A DNA stretch of 64,000 nt from Candidatus Microthrix parvicella Bio17-1 (GTDB taxonomy: Bacteria; Actinomycetota; Acidimicrobiia; Acidimicrobiales; Microtrichaceae), in NCBI RefSeq assembly GCF_000299415.1, contig NZ_AMPG01000002.1, forward strand, positions 983,675-1,047,674, given 5' to 3'. This document shows, piece after piece, positions 44,325-52,597 of this stretch. A program made the position numbers and the translations under genes. The notes beneath the pieces are model-generated. The model was given only the letters and a program-made list of their open reading frames with translations, was not told the DNA's origin and made no database searches. Every line of letters starts with the position of its first letter. Position 1 is the stretch's first letter.

Positions 44325-44375
44325 ATGGAGCTCGCGAGGTGGTGGGGCGTGGCAGAGGACGGCGCCGTCGTTGAG
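44325..44375 (+). pseudogene. First 17 codons of the HprK-like kinase split by IS21
   Basis: ATG at 44325 reads M-E-L-A-R-W-W-G-V-A-E-D-G-A-V-V-E and runs into the IS21 end. Deleting the element and one TTGAG copy joins it in frame to 47447-48163, giving a kinase of 255 residues. This fragment alone is not functional. Confidence 0.75.
44371..44375 (+). repeat. Target-site duplication TTGAG, left copy of IS21
   Basis: TTGAG borders the left inverted repeat, and the same five bases border the right end (47442-47446), as expected for IS21 insertion. Confidence 0.8.
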
Positions 44376-44580
44376 TGTCGTGCGCCAGCTCGTATGGACC
44401 AGGGCTGCGCCAGCTGCATGGGACCACTTGGGAGGGGTCGTTGAGGTCGGCGGGGTGATGATGGCGGGTGGCGCGGTCGACGTCAAGAGTGGGTCGGTTC
44501 GACCGCCGTCCCGGTCCCGGCGTGTAGCCGCTGATGGACCCGCTGTTGGCCCCGGCCGGATGGTCCGGGGAGGGTCAGAT

Positions 44581-44841
44581 TCATCCGAGTGGGAGGGGCG
44601 GTTCGGTCCAGACGGTTTGGGTGTCGGGGTCCCAACGATGATGCCGGTAGTGGCGGTGGGCGGCTTGGCGGGTGATGCTGAGAGCGTCGCCGATGTCGGC
44701 CCAGCTGGCGCCCCAGTGGAGGGCCCGGGCGACCGCTGTGTCGAGGGTGTGTTGGGCAGCCTGTTTGGCGGATGCGGCGTGGACGGTGGCGGTGAGTGCG
44801 TCGGTGCGGAGTCGTTCGGTGCGGTCCATCAGGGGTGTCAC
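44581..44841 (-). CDS. Small helix-turn-helix protein carried by the IS21 element
   Basis: The 86-residue product contains ALHWGASWADIGDALSITRQ, an HTH of the kind found in short actinobacterial sigma-like or DNA-binding proteins, followed by a Trp-rich tail. It lies between istB and the left end of the element, on the same strand and 77 bases downstream of istB, so it appears to be a passenger gene. Classical IS21 elements carry only istA and istB. It may regulate transposition, or be an unrelated captured gene. Coding status is supported by the clear HTH but not proven. Confidence 0.5.
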   Translation of the reverse strand: MTPLMDRTERLRTDALTATVHAASAKQAAQHTLDTAVARALHWGASWADIGDALSITRQAAHRHYRHHRWDPDTQTVWTEPPLPLG

Positions 44842-44918
44842 CTTAGGGTGACGCGATGATGCCTGTCAGCATGTGCTGACAGGCATCATCGGTTGGGGCT
44901 GGGAAGGTTGGGTTTTGG

Positions 44919-45713
44919 TCAGTTGGTTGGTGGTGTCAGTTGCGGTTTCTGGCGGTCCCGGTAGGACTCCCCGTCGATGACCAGCTCGAACGCGGCGGAG
45001 GAGAACCGGTCGATCGCGGACTGGGCGAGGAGCTGGTCACCGAGGAGCGCCAACCATTCGGACGGGTCACGGTTTGACGTGATCACCGTCGACGCCCGCC
45101 GGTGCCGCTCAACGATCAGGTCGTAGAAGTCGCTGGTCGCCGCAGCGTCCGACGCGGTGAGCGCGTAGTCATCAATGATCAACAGGTCGACCCGGAGGAG
45201 TTTGCGGAGCTCGGCGTCGAGGGTGTTGTCGAGCCTTGCGATCCGGAGTCGTTTGAACAGCTGGTCGGACCGTTCGAAGTGGACCGACCGGCCCCGCCGG
45301 ATCGCTGTGTGCCCGAGCGCGACAGCGAGGAACGTTTTGCCGACTCCGACCGGTCCGATGATCAACGCGTTCTGTCCGGCGTCCACGAACCGGAGGCTCG
45401 CCAGCTCGTCGAGGACGGCCTGGTCGTAGGTGACGTTCGCGGTTGCGTCCCAGTGCTCGAGACGCATCCGCCGGTCGAGCCCGGCGGCTTTGGCTTTGCG
45501 GGCAGCCGAGGTGGTGTCACGTCGGGAGACCTCGTCGGCCAACAACAGCTGCAGGAACTCGGCGTGAGACATCTTCGAGGTCTTCGCCAACGCGAGGCGT
45601 TCGGGGAGCGTGTCAACGAGTTGACCGAGCTTCAAACGGCGCAGTGTTGCGGTCAACTCGGGGGTCACCGAAGGGGTCACCGAAGGTGTGAGGGTGCCGG
45701 TGGTGGTGGTCAT
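44919..45713 (-). CDS. istB: IS21 helper ATPase IstB
   Basis: The 264-residue AAA+ ATPase is of the DnaA-related IstB type. It has Walker A in LIIGPVGVGKTFLAVALG, Walker B in LLIIDDYALTA, and the sensor region VITSNRDPSEWLALLGD. It directs the transposase to target DNA. The gene overlaps istA by four bases (ATGA), the standard IS21 arrangement, and the length is normal. Confidence 0.92.
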   Translation of the reverse strand: MTTTTGTLTPSVTPSVTPELTATLRRLKLGQLVDTLPERLALAKTSKMSHAEFLQLLLADEVSRRDTTSAARKAKAAGLDRRMRLEHWDATANVTYDQAVLDELASLRFVDAGQNALIIGPVGVGKTFLAVALGHTAIRRGRSVHFERSDQLFKRLRIARLDNTLDAELRKLLRVDLLIIDDYALTASDAAATSDFYDLIVERHRRASTVITSNRDPSEWLALLGDQLLAQSAIDRFSSAAFELVIDGESYRDRQKPQLTPPTN

Positions 45714-47275
45714 CGTGTCACCTTCCGGCCGGCGGCGAAGTGGGATGCGTCGCGGGCGAACCGGCCGATGATCACGTTGTCAGGTGGCGCCGGTTCGGCT
45801 GTCGCCTGGTCGGCTTCGAGCGCCCGTTCGACCATCCCGACGACGGTGACCACCGACGTTGCCCCAGCGTCAACAGCCCGCTCGCAAGCGGTGTTTACGC
45901 GGTCGGGCCCGTAACGGTCACAGGTGCGCAACAGCTTGTAGACGTGACGCATCCTTGTCCATGGCAGCGGTCCGTCCAGGATCACCTCGGCGAACACCCC
46001 AACGTGTTGCCCGTGGGCGTATGCCCGGCGGATCTGGTCGTCGATGTTCCGCATCGCGTAGCCGGTGAGCTCCGACGGCAGATCGGCCGGGTCGGTGATC
46101 CTCGCCCCCGCCTTCTGGCGGGGATGAACCTTCACCAACTGACCGCCCGAGAAGATCTTCACCAGCGCCGTATCGGCCCGCACGTCGACAGACGTGCCGA
46201 TCAGATCGCCGGGCACCGAATACAACGATTTGGCGACCTGGATGTGATGGTCCCGGTGGACCTTGGCTGTCTTGTAGAGCGGCACGTCGTAACGCTCTGT
46301 CGGTGCGGGCAGCAGCACCGGTGCTTCGACCTCGGCGAAGGTCACCGCCGGCTGGGCTTGGGTTGTCCCGTGGGTGCGGAGCCCCGCCCGCGAACGGCAC
46401 CACAGCTCTGCTGCTGTCTGCGCCTCGGCCAAACAGCCGAAGTCCTCACCCGCCCAAAACGAGGTTTGGACGAACTGGACAGCCCGCTCCACCCGCCCTT
46501 TGTCCTGAGGCGAACGCACGCGTGCGGGGTCGATCAGGAACCCACGCGATTGGGCGTATTCGACGAACGCCACGTTCAACACCGGGTCCAACGCGTCGGC
46601 CTTCGTCACCACCGTCGCCATGTTGTCGGGGACCAACACACGGAACACTCCGCCGAAGAACTGCCACGCCGCTTCGCACCCGTCGATCACCGTCGCCAGG
46701 TTCTGGTTGAACGACAACCACACAAACGTGTGGCGCGACACCCCAGCGGTGAACACCAACGCCCACACCCGACGTTTCTTGCCGGTCTCCTCGTCGAACA
46801 TCCGGCCCAGCTCACCGAAATCGACCTGCAACTCCACCCCCGGCTCACCATCGACGACCGGGACCGTCGACCGCTCCGGTGACCCGAACTCCGCAGCCAG
46901 ATAACGGTTCAACGTTCGCTCCGGGACAACCACCCCATCGCGCTTCAACAACTCGACCATCTTCTTCGCTGGCACGTCGTCGTTCCGCCAGCCCTCCAGC
47001 TTCTCCCGATGGCCGACCAGCACGTTCCACGCCTCACCGTGACGATCCGGGACCTTCGGGGCCAACTCCGCCATCACCCCACCCACAAAATCGTCGGTCA
47101 ACCGATCCGGACTGTCGGTCTGGACCAGCCCGTGGCCTTCAGCGATCCGAACGATCTTCGTCACCGTCTTCCGGTCGCACCGCACCATCTCTGCGATCCT
47201 CCGGAACGCCAGCAAAGCCAGCCACAACCTCAACACCTCGCGCACTTCAAACACCGCAACCTCCCGGTATGCCAT
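45710..47275 (-). CDS. istA: IS21 transposase IstA
   Basis: The 521-residue protein has an N-terminal HTH region (IAEMVRCDRKTVTKIVR) and a second helical DNA-binding part. The integrase-type catalytic core has QVDFGELG with the first Asp, VPDNMATVV with the second Asp, and SPQDKGRVERAVQ with the catalytic Glu. A C-terminal beta-barrel part follows. It looks intact, so the element may still be mobile. Confidence 0.92.
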   Translation of the reverse strand: MAYREVAVFEVREVLRLWLALLAFRRIAEMVRCDRKTVTKIVRIAEGHGLVQTDSPDRLTDDFVGGVMAELAPKVPDRHGEAWNVLVGHREKLEGWRNDDVPAKKMVELLKRDGVVVPERTLNRYLAAEFGSPERSTVPVVDGEPGVELQVDFGELGRMFDEETGKKRRVWALVFTAGVSRHTFVWLSFNQNLATVIDGCEAAWQFFGGVFRVLVPDNMATVVTKADALDPVLNVAFVEYAQSRGFLIDPARVRSPQDKGRVERAVQFVQTSFWAGEDFGCLAEAQTAAELWCRSRAGLRTHGTTQAQPAVTFAEVEAPVLLPAPTERYDVPLYKTAKVHRDHHIQVAKSLYSVPGDLIGTSVDVRADTALVKIFSGGQLVKVHPRQKAGARITDPADLPSELTGYAMRNIDDQIRRAYAHGQHVGVFAEVILDGPLPWTRMRHVYKLLRTCDRYGPDRVNTACERAVDAGATSVVTVVGMVERALEADQATAEPAPPDNVIIGRFARDASHFAAGRKVTR

Positions 47276-47441
47276 TGACGCGCCGCCTTTCGGGTCGTGG
47301 ACGCAACGACGGCAGTTCAGCGTCTACGACACCGACCCCAGAAAACCCCCCACCAAGTGGTCCCTTTCAGCTGGCGCAAGGGTGGTCCATACCAGGTGGC
47401 GCAACACCCCCAAAGTGGTCCCTACCAACTGGCGCACGACA

Positions 47442-47446
47442 TTGAG
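47442..47446 (+). repeat. Target-site duplication TTGAG, right copy of IS21
   Basis: These five bases immediately follow the right inverted repeat and match 44371-44375. Confidence 0.8.
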
Positions 47447-48163
47447 GTCGCGCTGGCACCGTCGCTCGTCGTCGAACTCGACCGGCGCTGGCCACCAGTT
47501 GGTCTGAGGCGCCAGGTCATGCCGGCCGAGCCAATCGAAGCCAGGTTCGGGTTATCTGACGAGTGGATGATCGTGCCAGACGTTGAAGCATCCGGCGACT
47601 CGCCAACGTCAGCCGCGTGGGACCTCCTCGAGTCTGAACTCACCCTCTTCTCGGTGAGGCGGCTGACACGGCTTGTGCCAGTGCACGCCGCTGCGATCTC
47701 GAACAAGGGGAACGTGCTCATGGTTCCCGCCCCTTCAGAGGGCGGCAAGAGCACGCTCGCTATCGCTGCCGCATCTGCGGGTGCAACCGTGCTCAGCGAC
47801 GAGTACACACTGATCGACCCTCAAACGGGGTGCGTTGAGGGATGGCGGCGCCCGGTGCGTCGACGACGGCCCGATGGCAGCACCGAACGACTTGACCTCG
47901 CCAGGCCCACCGGCCCCTTGCCGGTTGGGCTCATCGCTGCGGTCTCGTACGACCCCGGAAGCGAGGGTGAGTGGAATGAGCTCTCCCCTGCAGAAGCGAC
48001 TGCTGAGGTGCTCTCACAAACGATCTGTGCGAGGAGTAGACCCGACGACGCACTCGACGCCGTTTTATTGATCACTCGTGCAGCTCGGGCAATTGGGGGC
48101 ACCCGACCGGATGCCGACACCGCCATCGCCAGGCTCTTCGCCATCATGGACGGACACGATTGA
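47447..48163 (+). CDS. HprK-like P-loop kinase, 5' end separated by IS21 (module 2)
   Basis: The remaining 238 codons hold the complete P-loop region: a strand-rich N-terminal part, VPVHAAAISNKGNVLMVPAP, Walker A APSEGGKST, and GATVLSDEYTLID with the active-site aspartate. A reading frame continues upstream into the IS21 end, so a hybrid start within the element is possible. The native start is 44325. It is paired with the convergent PqqD-thioredoxin-pseudokinase gene at 48206. As in modules 1 and 3, the intact kinase sits near a degenerate one. The activity of this copy is doubtful. Confidence 0.7.
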   Translation, partial: VALAPSLVVELDRRWPPVGLRRQVMPAEPIEARFGLSDEWMIVPDVEASGDSPTSAAWDLLESELTLFSVRRLTRLVPVHAAAISNKGNVLMVPAPSEGGKSTLAIAAASAGATVLSDEYTLIDPQTGCVEGWRRPVRRRRPDGSTERLDLARPTGPLPVGLIAAVSYDPGSEGEWNELSPAEATAEVLSQTICARSRPDDALDAVLLITRAARAIGGTRPDADTAIARLFAIMDGHD

Positions 48164-48205
48164 TGAAACCGTCACGCAGATGAATAAGGGCGTCCGTCCA
48201 TGCCT

Positions 48206-49867
48206 TCAGTCCAGACCGAGCGCCTCGCTGAGCGCGTTCACGTAGTCGGCTTCGGAGTCGTACCACAGCCCGAACCCGTGAACATCTTCGAAGAGATTGC
48301 CGAGCTGCCGGAGCCGAGTTGAGGCATCTCCGGAGTTCTCCACAAATGAGAGCGTTGCAGCCGCTGATTCAGCTACCGAAAAGCGGGAGACGGGCGCGGG
48401 CGACGGATGCATCACTCCCCAGCCGATCAATGGGTACCGACCTGGCAGAACGGGCGTCAGCTCGGTCGTCGTGCCAGTGAAACTGTCGCTGGACCCGATC
48501 ACGGCTGGATTGTGGTCGATCGTCAGTTCGGGAATCACGACCTCACGGGAGATCAGGTCCAACTCTGGGTATGGGACATCTGCCAGCGCGACGCCTCGGC
48601 GGGCGAGCAATGCTTGGAGGCGCTCACCGAGCACGAAGAGTCCCGGTTGAAGGAGCACCATCTCGGAGCCGATTCGAGCAGCCGTGGCCCGGACGCGAAG
48701 CCGACCGGGGTTCGAATCGAATCCGATGATCTGATCCTGAAGGTTCCACAACAATGCTCGCAAGACTCTTGCGGCTGACCGGCTTCGAACCCGCAGGTCG
48801 CTTCCTTGTAGCAACAGATTCAGCTCGTTGACCGGTCCACCCCCGGGCGATGCTGATGGCAACGCAACCGAAAAACTGTGCCCAGCCCGTGGATCTGAGA
48901 CTGGCGGGTCGCCAAACAGCGCGTCGAGACAGTCGCGTGCGGCATCATCGCCGTAGCGAACACCAACATGGAAGTCGTTGAGCCGATAGACCCTTGTGCC
49001 AAGCCAGCGATTCGAGAGCTCCGCCCCGTCCCCCTGTGCGCATTGCCCGCCGGTCTCCAACAGATAGCGGACCCTGGCAGATCCATCACCGCGTCCCACC
49101 GTTTCAAACTGACTTTGTTCAACGCCCGATAGCCGTGAGACCAAAGCAGGTACGTCGACGTTCCCGTACGCCGGTGGATCGATGAGGCGAAGGTCCGAGT
49201 CGAGATGGAACGCTGCCGGAGTCCCAATTCCAGGAAAGGGGCCGAACTCGTCAACCCCTCTCAAGAGGACGTCAGCTTCGAGTCCCGCCAACTCAAGCAA
49301 CTCGCGGTTTGCTTGAGCCGTCCCGGATGCAAGCAGAACAAGCCGCACTCCGGCCGCCGAAAGCGGATCTCGGCACTCGGCGAGCACGTCCGCAATCGAC
49401 GCGCAGTACCCGCAATTCGGATTCCAGTTGATGAGGAGCGCTTCCGTGCCTATGAGTTCATCGAGTTCGAACTTGGAGCCATCCAGGTCGACCGCCTGGA
49501 ATGGAGGAAGGGAGGCGCCAACCTCGTCGAATTCCGAGAAGGGTTCGAATGTGATGCCGCTAGTCAGGTCGTCAGGAGGTCGGACACCTTCGAGGAGCCC
49601 TATTGCGCCGACCTGTTGAGCGAAGGCGACAACCTCGGCGGCCACCATGCTTCGGTCGACCCCGAAGAGTTCAGTCAGTTGGGTGATGACCTGATCAATG
49701 GTTGTGCGTCCATTCAACGAAGACCAGATTGTCGCGCTGGTCGAGTTGAGAACCGTCGCAGTCGCCCAGCCGTTGAGGAGAACCGTTTCGCCACTCACTG
49801 AGATCGCCTCAACTGACGCAACGGCCTGAGGAACGAAGTTTAAGTCAGCTCTACTCGATGGCTTCAA
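48206..49867 (-). CDS. PqqD-thioredoxin-degenerate HprK fusion (module 2)
   Basis: The 553-residue protein has three parts. Residues 15-95 are PqqD-like (GETVLLNGWATATVLNSTSA, then a helical half). Residues about 117-270 are a thioredoxin/redoxin domain with NWNPNCGYCASI, a CxxC at Cys152 and Cys155. Residues about 290-553 follow the HprK-like layout (FHVGVRYGDDAARDCLDAL, later GSEMVLLQPGLFVLGERLQ), but Walker A Gly-Lys-Ser is absent, so it should not bind ATP normally. A TTG start is used. It resembles the PqqD/pseudo-kinase proteins of modules 1 and 3 with an inserted redox domain, taking the place of the separate thioredoxin-like gene of module 1. Confidence 0.6.
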   Translation of the reverse strand: MKPSSRADLNFVPQAVASVEAISVSGETVLLNGWATATVLNSTSATIWSSLNGRTTIDQVITQLTELFGVDRSMVAAEVVAFAQQVGAIGLLEGVRPPDDLTSGITFEPFSEFDEVGASLPPFQAVDLDGSKFELDELIGTEALLINWNPNCGYCASIADVLAECRDPLSAAGVRLVLLASGTAQANRELLELAGLEADVLLRGVDEFGPFPGIGTPAAFHLDSDLRLIDPPAYGNVDVPALVSRLSGVEQSQFETVGRGDGSARVRYLLETGGQCAQGDGAELSNRWLGTRVYRLNDFHVGVRYGDDAARDCLDALFGDPPVSDPRAGHSFSVALPSASPGGGPVNELNLLLQGSDLRVRSRSAARVLRALLWNLQDQIIGFDSNPGRLRVRATAARIGSEMVLLQPGLFVLGERLQALLARRGVALADVPYPELDLISREVVIPELTIDHNPAVIGSSDSFTGTTTELTPVLPGRYPLIGWGVMHPSPAPVSRFSVAESAAATLSFVENSGDASTRLRQLGNLFEDVHGFGLWYDSEADYVNALSEALGLD

Positions 49868-49891
49868 CGCAGGACGCCGGACACGAATCGG

Positions 49892-49927
49892 GTTCTTCCG
49901 TAATACGTGGCGGCGATCAGGAAGAAC
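49892..49927 (-). terminator. Hairpin after or between module 2 genes
   Basis: GTTCTTCC (49892-49899) pairs with GGAAGAAC (49920-49927) around a 20-base loop. It lies in the 108-base gap between the PqqD-thioredoxin gene and the Gly-rich protein gene, downstream of neither a T-run nor another signal. It could be a terminator or an intercistronic stem. Confidence 0.3.
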
Positions 49928-49975
49928 ACCCGGCCCTACTGGTTTGGAGCCGGATGCACTGGACGAGAGCCACGT

Positions 49976-51061
49976 TCAGATTCCCACCCAGACTTCGCCT
50001 CGGGCTCCGTTAGCGCCACTAAAAGGCCCCTGGGTGATGCGGGATGCACCGCCGCCACCACCACCCCCGGGAGCAAAGCCGGGCATCCCGTTTCCGTCCT
50101 TGATGCCGTCGCCGCCTGCGCCGCCGTCGATAACGCCACCACCACCGCCGCTTCCGCCGCCTCCACCGGAGGCATTTCCGCTATTCCCTTGGGTGCCGCT
50201 GCTGCCATTGGCGGCATCACTTCCGCCTCCACCGCCACCGCCACCGCTGTTGCCGGTCGCGCCGCGCTTCCCTCCGGCGCCACCGCTCTTGGTGTTGGTT
50301 CCGACGGACGCCCCAGCGGTACCCGCGCTACCACCCCCATTGCCGCCACCAATGATTCCCCCAATGCCGCCACCACCGCCTTGGGCAGAAAGCGTGGCAT
50401 CGTCCAAGAACGAAGAGGTGCCGCCATACGCCCCATCATTGCCCTTGTTGCCTACAGCAGCCGTTCTGGCAACCCCTCCGGTGCCCCCTGCAGCCACCGT
50501 CACTGAGTACATCTTGCACGGGCTTACCGTGAGAGTCGACGAAGCGTATGCCCCGCCCCCACCGCCACCTCCCGGGTAATAGCCTCCGCCGGTATTGATG
50601 CCGCCACCTCCACCGCCGCCGCCGCCCCAAGCGCGAACAAGGACCGATGTTTGGCCGGACCGAGTCGTGTACGGGTCCGACGCAGCGTACTTCTTGCCAA
50701 CCCCTGTTCGGTCGGTCGGCACGATTCCAGGCCCGCAGCCTGACGCTGCCGCTGCCGGATCAGTAAGTGCGAAGGTCGTAACGGTTGCAGCGGTGAACGC
50801 CGCACCGCCGGTTGCCAACGCTCGACGCCGAGACCACACCCGCGGATCTACTGTCACGCCCGCCGCGACCAATCCGTCAACAGCGTCAACCAGTTCTCCG
50901 GGCACAGCACTGAGATGGAGGCCACCGCAGATCAGATCCAGTGCCTCCACTCCGTCGCCCACCACACGATGCAACTCGCCGGACGGATCGAAGATGATCG
51001 CCTCGTCACCGACATGCTCGACTCGCAATCCGCTCCGAAGTTCAATTATTGGTTCCGGCAT
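49976..51061 (-). CDS. PqqD-like domain fused to Tat-like signal and glycine-rich protein (module 2 candidate substrate)
   Basis: The 361-residue protein starts at an ATG with GGAG eight bases upstream. Residues 10-72 look like a PqqD domain (VEHVGDEAIIFDPSGEL, then a helix). Residues 77-106 are a twin-arginine-like export signal (SRRRALATGGAAF followed by a hydrophobic stretch ending in DPAAAAS). From residue 108 the protein is a glycine-rich domain with long poly-Gly runs and a VTVAAGGTGG-type core, a fold seen in surface or phage-tail-like fibres. So the recognition domain and the exported substrate appear to be one polypeptide. The encoding DNA is strongly GGN-biased. The native function is unknown. 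Confidence 0.6.
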   Translation of the reverse strand: MPEPIIELRSGLRVEHVGDEAIIFDPSGELHRVVGDGVEALDLICGGLHLSAVPGELVDAVDGLVAAGVTVDPRVWSRRRALATGGAAFTAATVTTFALTDPAAAASGCGPGIVPTDRTGVGKKYAASDPYTTRSGQTSVLVRAWGGGGGGGGGINTGGGYYPGGGGGGGAYASSTLTVSPCKMYSVTVAAGGTGGVARTAAVGNKGNDGAYGGTSSFLDDATLSAQGGGGGIGGIIGGGNGGGSAGTAGASVGTNTKSGGAGGKRGATGNSGGGGGGGGSDAANGSSGTQGNSGNASGGGGGSGGGGGVIDGGAGGDGIKDGNGMPGFAPGGGGGGGASRITQGPFSGANGARGEVWVGI

Positions 51062-51891
51062 GCCGTTATCTCCAGTGTGTCCAATCCCCGGCAGAATTCC
51101 GGGCCTTCGCAACGATTCCCGAACCCCGAATCATACATTCCAAGCCTTCCCTGACGCCAAAGGTTGCCAGGGGTGCACCCAAGGGGCCGAGGATCTTGTG
51201 GATCCCCGCGATCAGATAGACCTGATCGTCGCCGTCGAGGCATCAACCCCTCGCCCGGAACCACCGCTCCCGACATCGTTGACAACATCGTCGACTACGA
51301 AATGGCCGAGCGGGCCGGTCGGCACTGGTATGACAAGTCTGTCCTCGACATCAGCGAACTTCTGGTGATCGAGATGGACGGCCGGTTGCAGGTCGCTGAC
51401 CCAAGAGGCCCTCGGCTTGGCCGACCGGGGTGAGAGCCACCACTTGATCCACAATCCACACCGCCGGCACCACCTGCGGCGACGCTACTGTGGTTGACCA
51501 CTCCGGAGGGCCAATCCTGCAGGGACGACCGCTGAGGTCGGTGAATCACGGCTGGGCTTCGAGGTTTGTGACACCAGTTCCGTCGTGATCTCGTTGGATA
51601 TGCCATAGATCCATAGCATTCGGGCATCGACGAACAGCCGGGAGGGGTGATGTTGGCGGTCTCTTCGGTCACTTCAGACTCCTCTGGGGGCGGGCGATTA
51701 GCAGGGCGGGATGGTAGCAAGCGGTCACGAACCCAACTCAATTCGTGGCCGTGACTTGGATCACACGCACCCGCTCGCCAGAGCCGCAAGCACGGCGCCG
51801 CCGTCGGTCTACTGGTTCGTCACCACGGCCAGAGATCTGGTTGGTCGTCAGCCGCTCGGTCGAACCACGGCTTCGAGGACCATTCGAGCAC
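51062..51891. other. About 0.8 kb without an intact gene
   Basis: No complete gene was recognised. The central part (51186-51433) has coding-like plus-strand codon bias in two frames and is listed as a possible remnant. A leaderless promoter for the 2OG oxygenase gene is at its right end. Confidence 0.4.
51186..51433 (+). pseudogene. Possible frameshifted gene remnant
   Basis: One frame reads AEDLVDPRDQIDLIVAVEAS and a second, shifted frame from about 51266 reads DIVDNIVDYEMAERAGRHWY and SVLDISELLVIEMDGRLQ up to a stop at 51433. Both have high G/C at third positions, as expected for real coding DNA. The parent family was not recognised, and no start or ribosome site was found. Confidence 0.25.
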
Positions 51892-51897
51892 TACTCT
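51892..51897 (+). promoter_or_regulatory. -10 box of a leaderless promoter
   Basis: TACTCT ends seven bases before the GTG at 51905, favouring this codon over the GTG two codons earlier. Confidence 0.45.
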
Positions 51898-51904
51898 CGT
51901 GGAG

Positions 51905-52582
51905 GTGAACACACCGATCGAAGCACCGACCGTGTCACTCGATGTCGCCGTCGACGTCAACCAGTTATTCGCCACCCCGGTGTGGAGCGCCCACCTTGGT
52001 TTCATGGATCGTCATGTCGACGCCATGCTCCGCGATATCACCGCCTTGTACAAGGATCCCGGACCGGCCCCTGGCTATCCCGTCGGTGACCACACCATGC
52101 CGGTGCTGCAGGACCTGCCCGGGGACCACTGGCGAGACTTCTTCGCAGCGTTGGTCAACGTCACCGAGGCGGTCTCCCCCGAACGCGACGAGCGGTGGTC
52201 GTTGAAGAGCTGGGCCCTGCGCCATCCGGTGCCCGAGACCGAGCTGCGCACCGAAGATGAGGCAATCGGACAGGTCCATCACCACTCGCCTGCGATGTTC
52301 TCGTCGGTCTTCTACCTTCAGCTACCCACCAGCGGCTACACACCCGAACAACTTGGCACAGTGTTTCGCCATCCCGTGCCCGGTGCCGGCGACCTCTTCA
52401 GCCCCAACCTGGTGACTTTCCCTGCCTACGACCTGGACCTGTTGTTGTTTCCGGGCAACGTCGACCACGCGTCGAAGAAGCCGTTCGTTGGCGTCGAGGG
52501 GCCCGACCGGATCGTGGTGGTCACCGACGTGTTTCTTACCCACGGCAATGACGGCTGGGCACCGCGCCGCAAGGTTGGTTGA
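51905..52582 (+). CDS. 2OG-Fe(II) oxygenase-like protein (module 3)
   Basis: The 225-residue protein resembles the 'putative 2OG-Fe(II) oxygenase' group (TIGR02466-like). It has an N-terminal LFATPVWSAHL start and a core with IGQVHHHSPAMFSSVFYLQL carrying histidines where the first iron ligand is expected. LLLFPGNVDHASKKPF supplies the distal His, and PDRIVVVTDVF the 2-oxoglutarate-binding Arg. The HxD/HxS pattern is not fully clear. It is transcribed towards the module 3 operon, ending 15 bases from the degenerate JmjC gene. GTG 51905 is chosen from the leaderless promoter spacing; GTG 51899 is the alternative. Confidence 0.6.
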   Translation: MNTPIEAPTVSLDVAVDVNQLFATPVWSAHLGFMDRHVDAMLRDITALYKDPGPAPGYPVGDHTMPVLQDLPGDHWRDFFAALVNVTEAVSPERDERWSLKSWALRHPVPETELRTEDEAIGQVHHHSPAMFSSVFYLQLPTSGYTPEQLGTVFRHPVPGAGDLFSPNLVTFPAYDLDLLLFPGNVDHASKKPFVGVEGPDRIVVVTDVFLTHGNDGWAPRRKVG

Positions 52583-52597
52583 CCTGACGCTGGCGGC

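Larger units (their letters stand above)
44376..47441 (-). mobile_element. IS21-family insertion sequence with extra HTH gene
   Basis: The element is 3066 bp. The left end TGTCGTGCGCCAG and the right end CTGGCGCACGACA are inverted repeats starting with TGT. Inside each end are further copies of the GCGCCAG...GGACCAC motif (two on the left, three on the right), the multiple terminal repeats typical of IS21. It carries istA and istB on the minus strand plus a small HTH gene. The five-base TTGAG duplication and the restored kinase frame define the insertion exactly. Confidence 0.88.

Noticed and set aside
44245-44859. Gly-rich plus-strand frame across the left end of the IS21 element
   Set aside because: It crosses the target duplication and element end and opposes the HTH gene; there is no domain.
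45740-46882. Plus-strand open frame opposite istA
   Set aside because: Antisense to the transposase; His/Arg-rich with no recognisable domain.
49944-50579. Proline-rich plus-strand frame (poly-Pro protein)
   Set aside because: It is the complement of the poly-Gly coding region of the minus-strand protein; the GGN codons read as CCN on the other strand.
50000-50640. Repetitive G/C-rich DNA that might be a CRISPR or minisatellite
   Set aside because: The repetition comes from poly-Gly codons with irregular spacing; there are no constant repeats with unique spacers.
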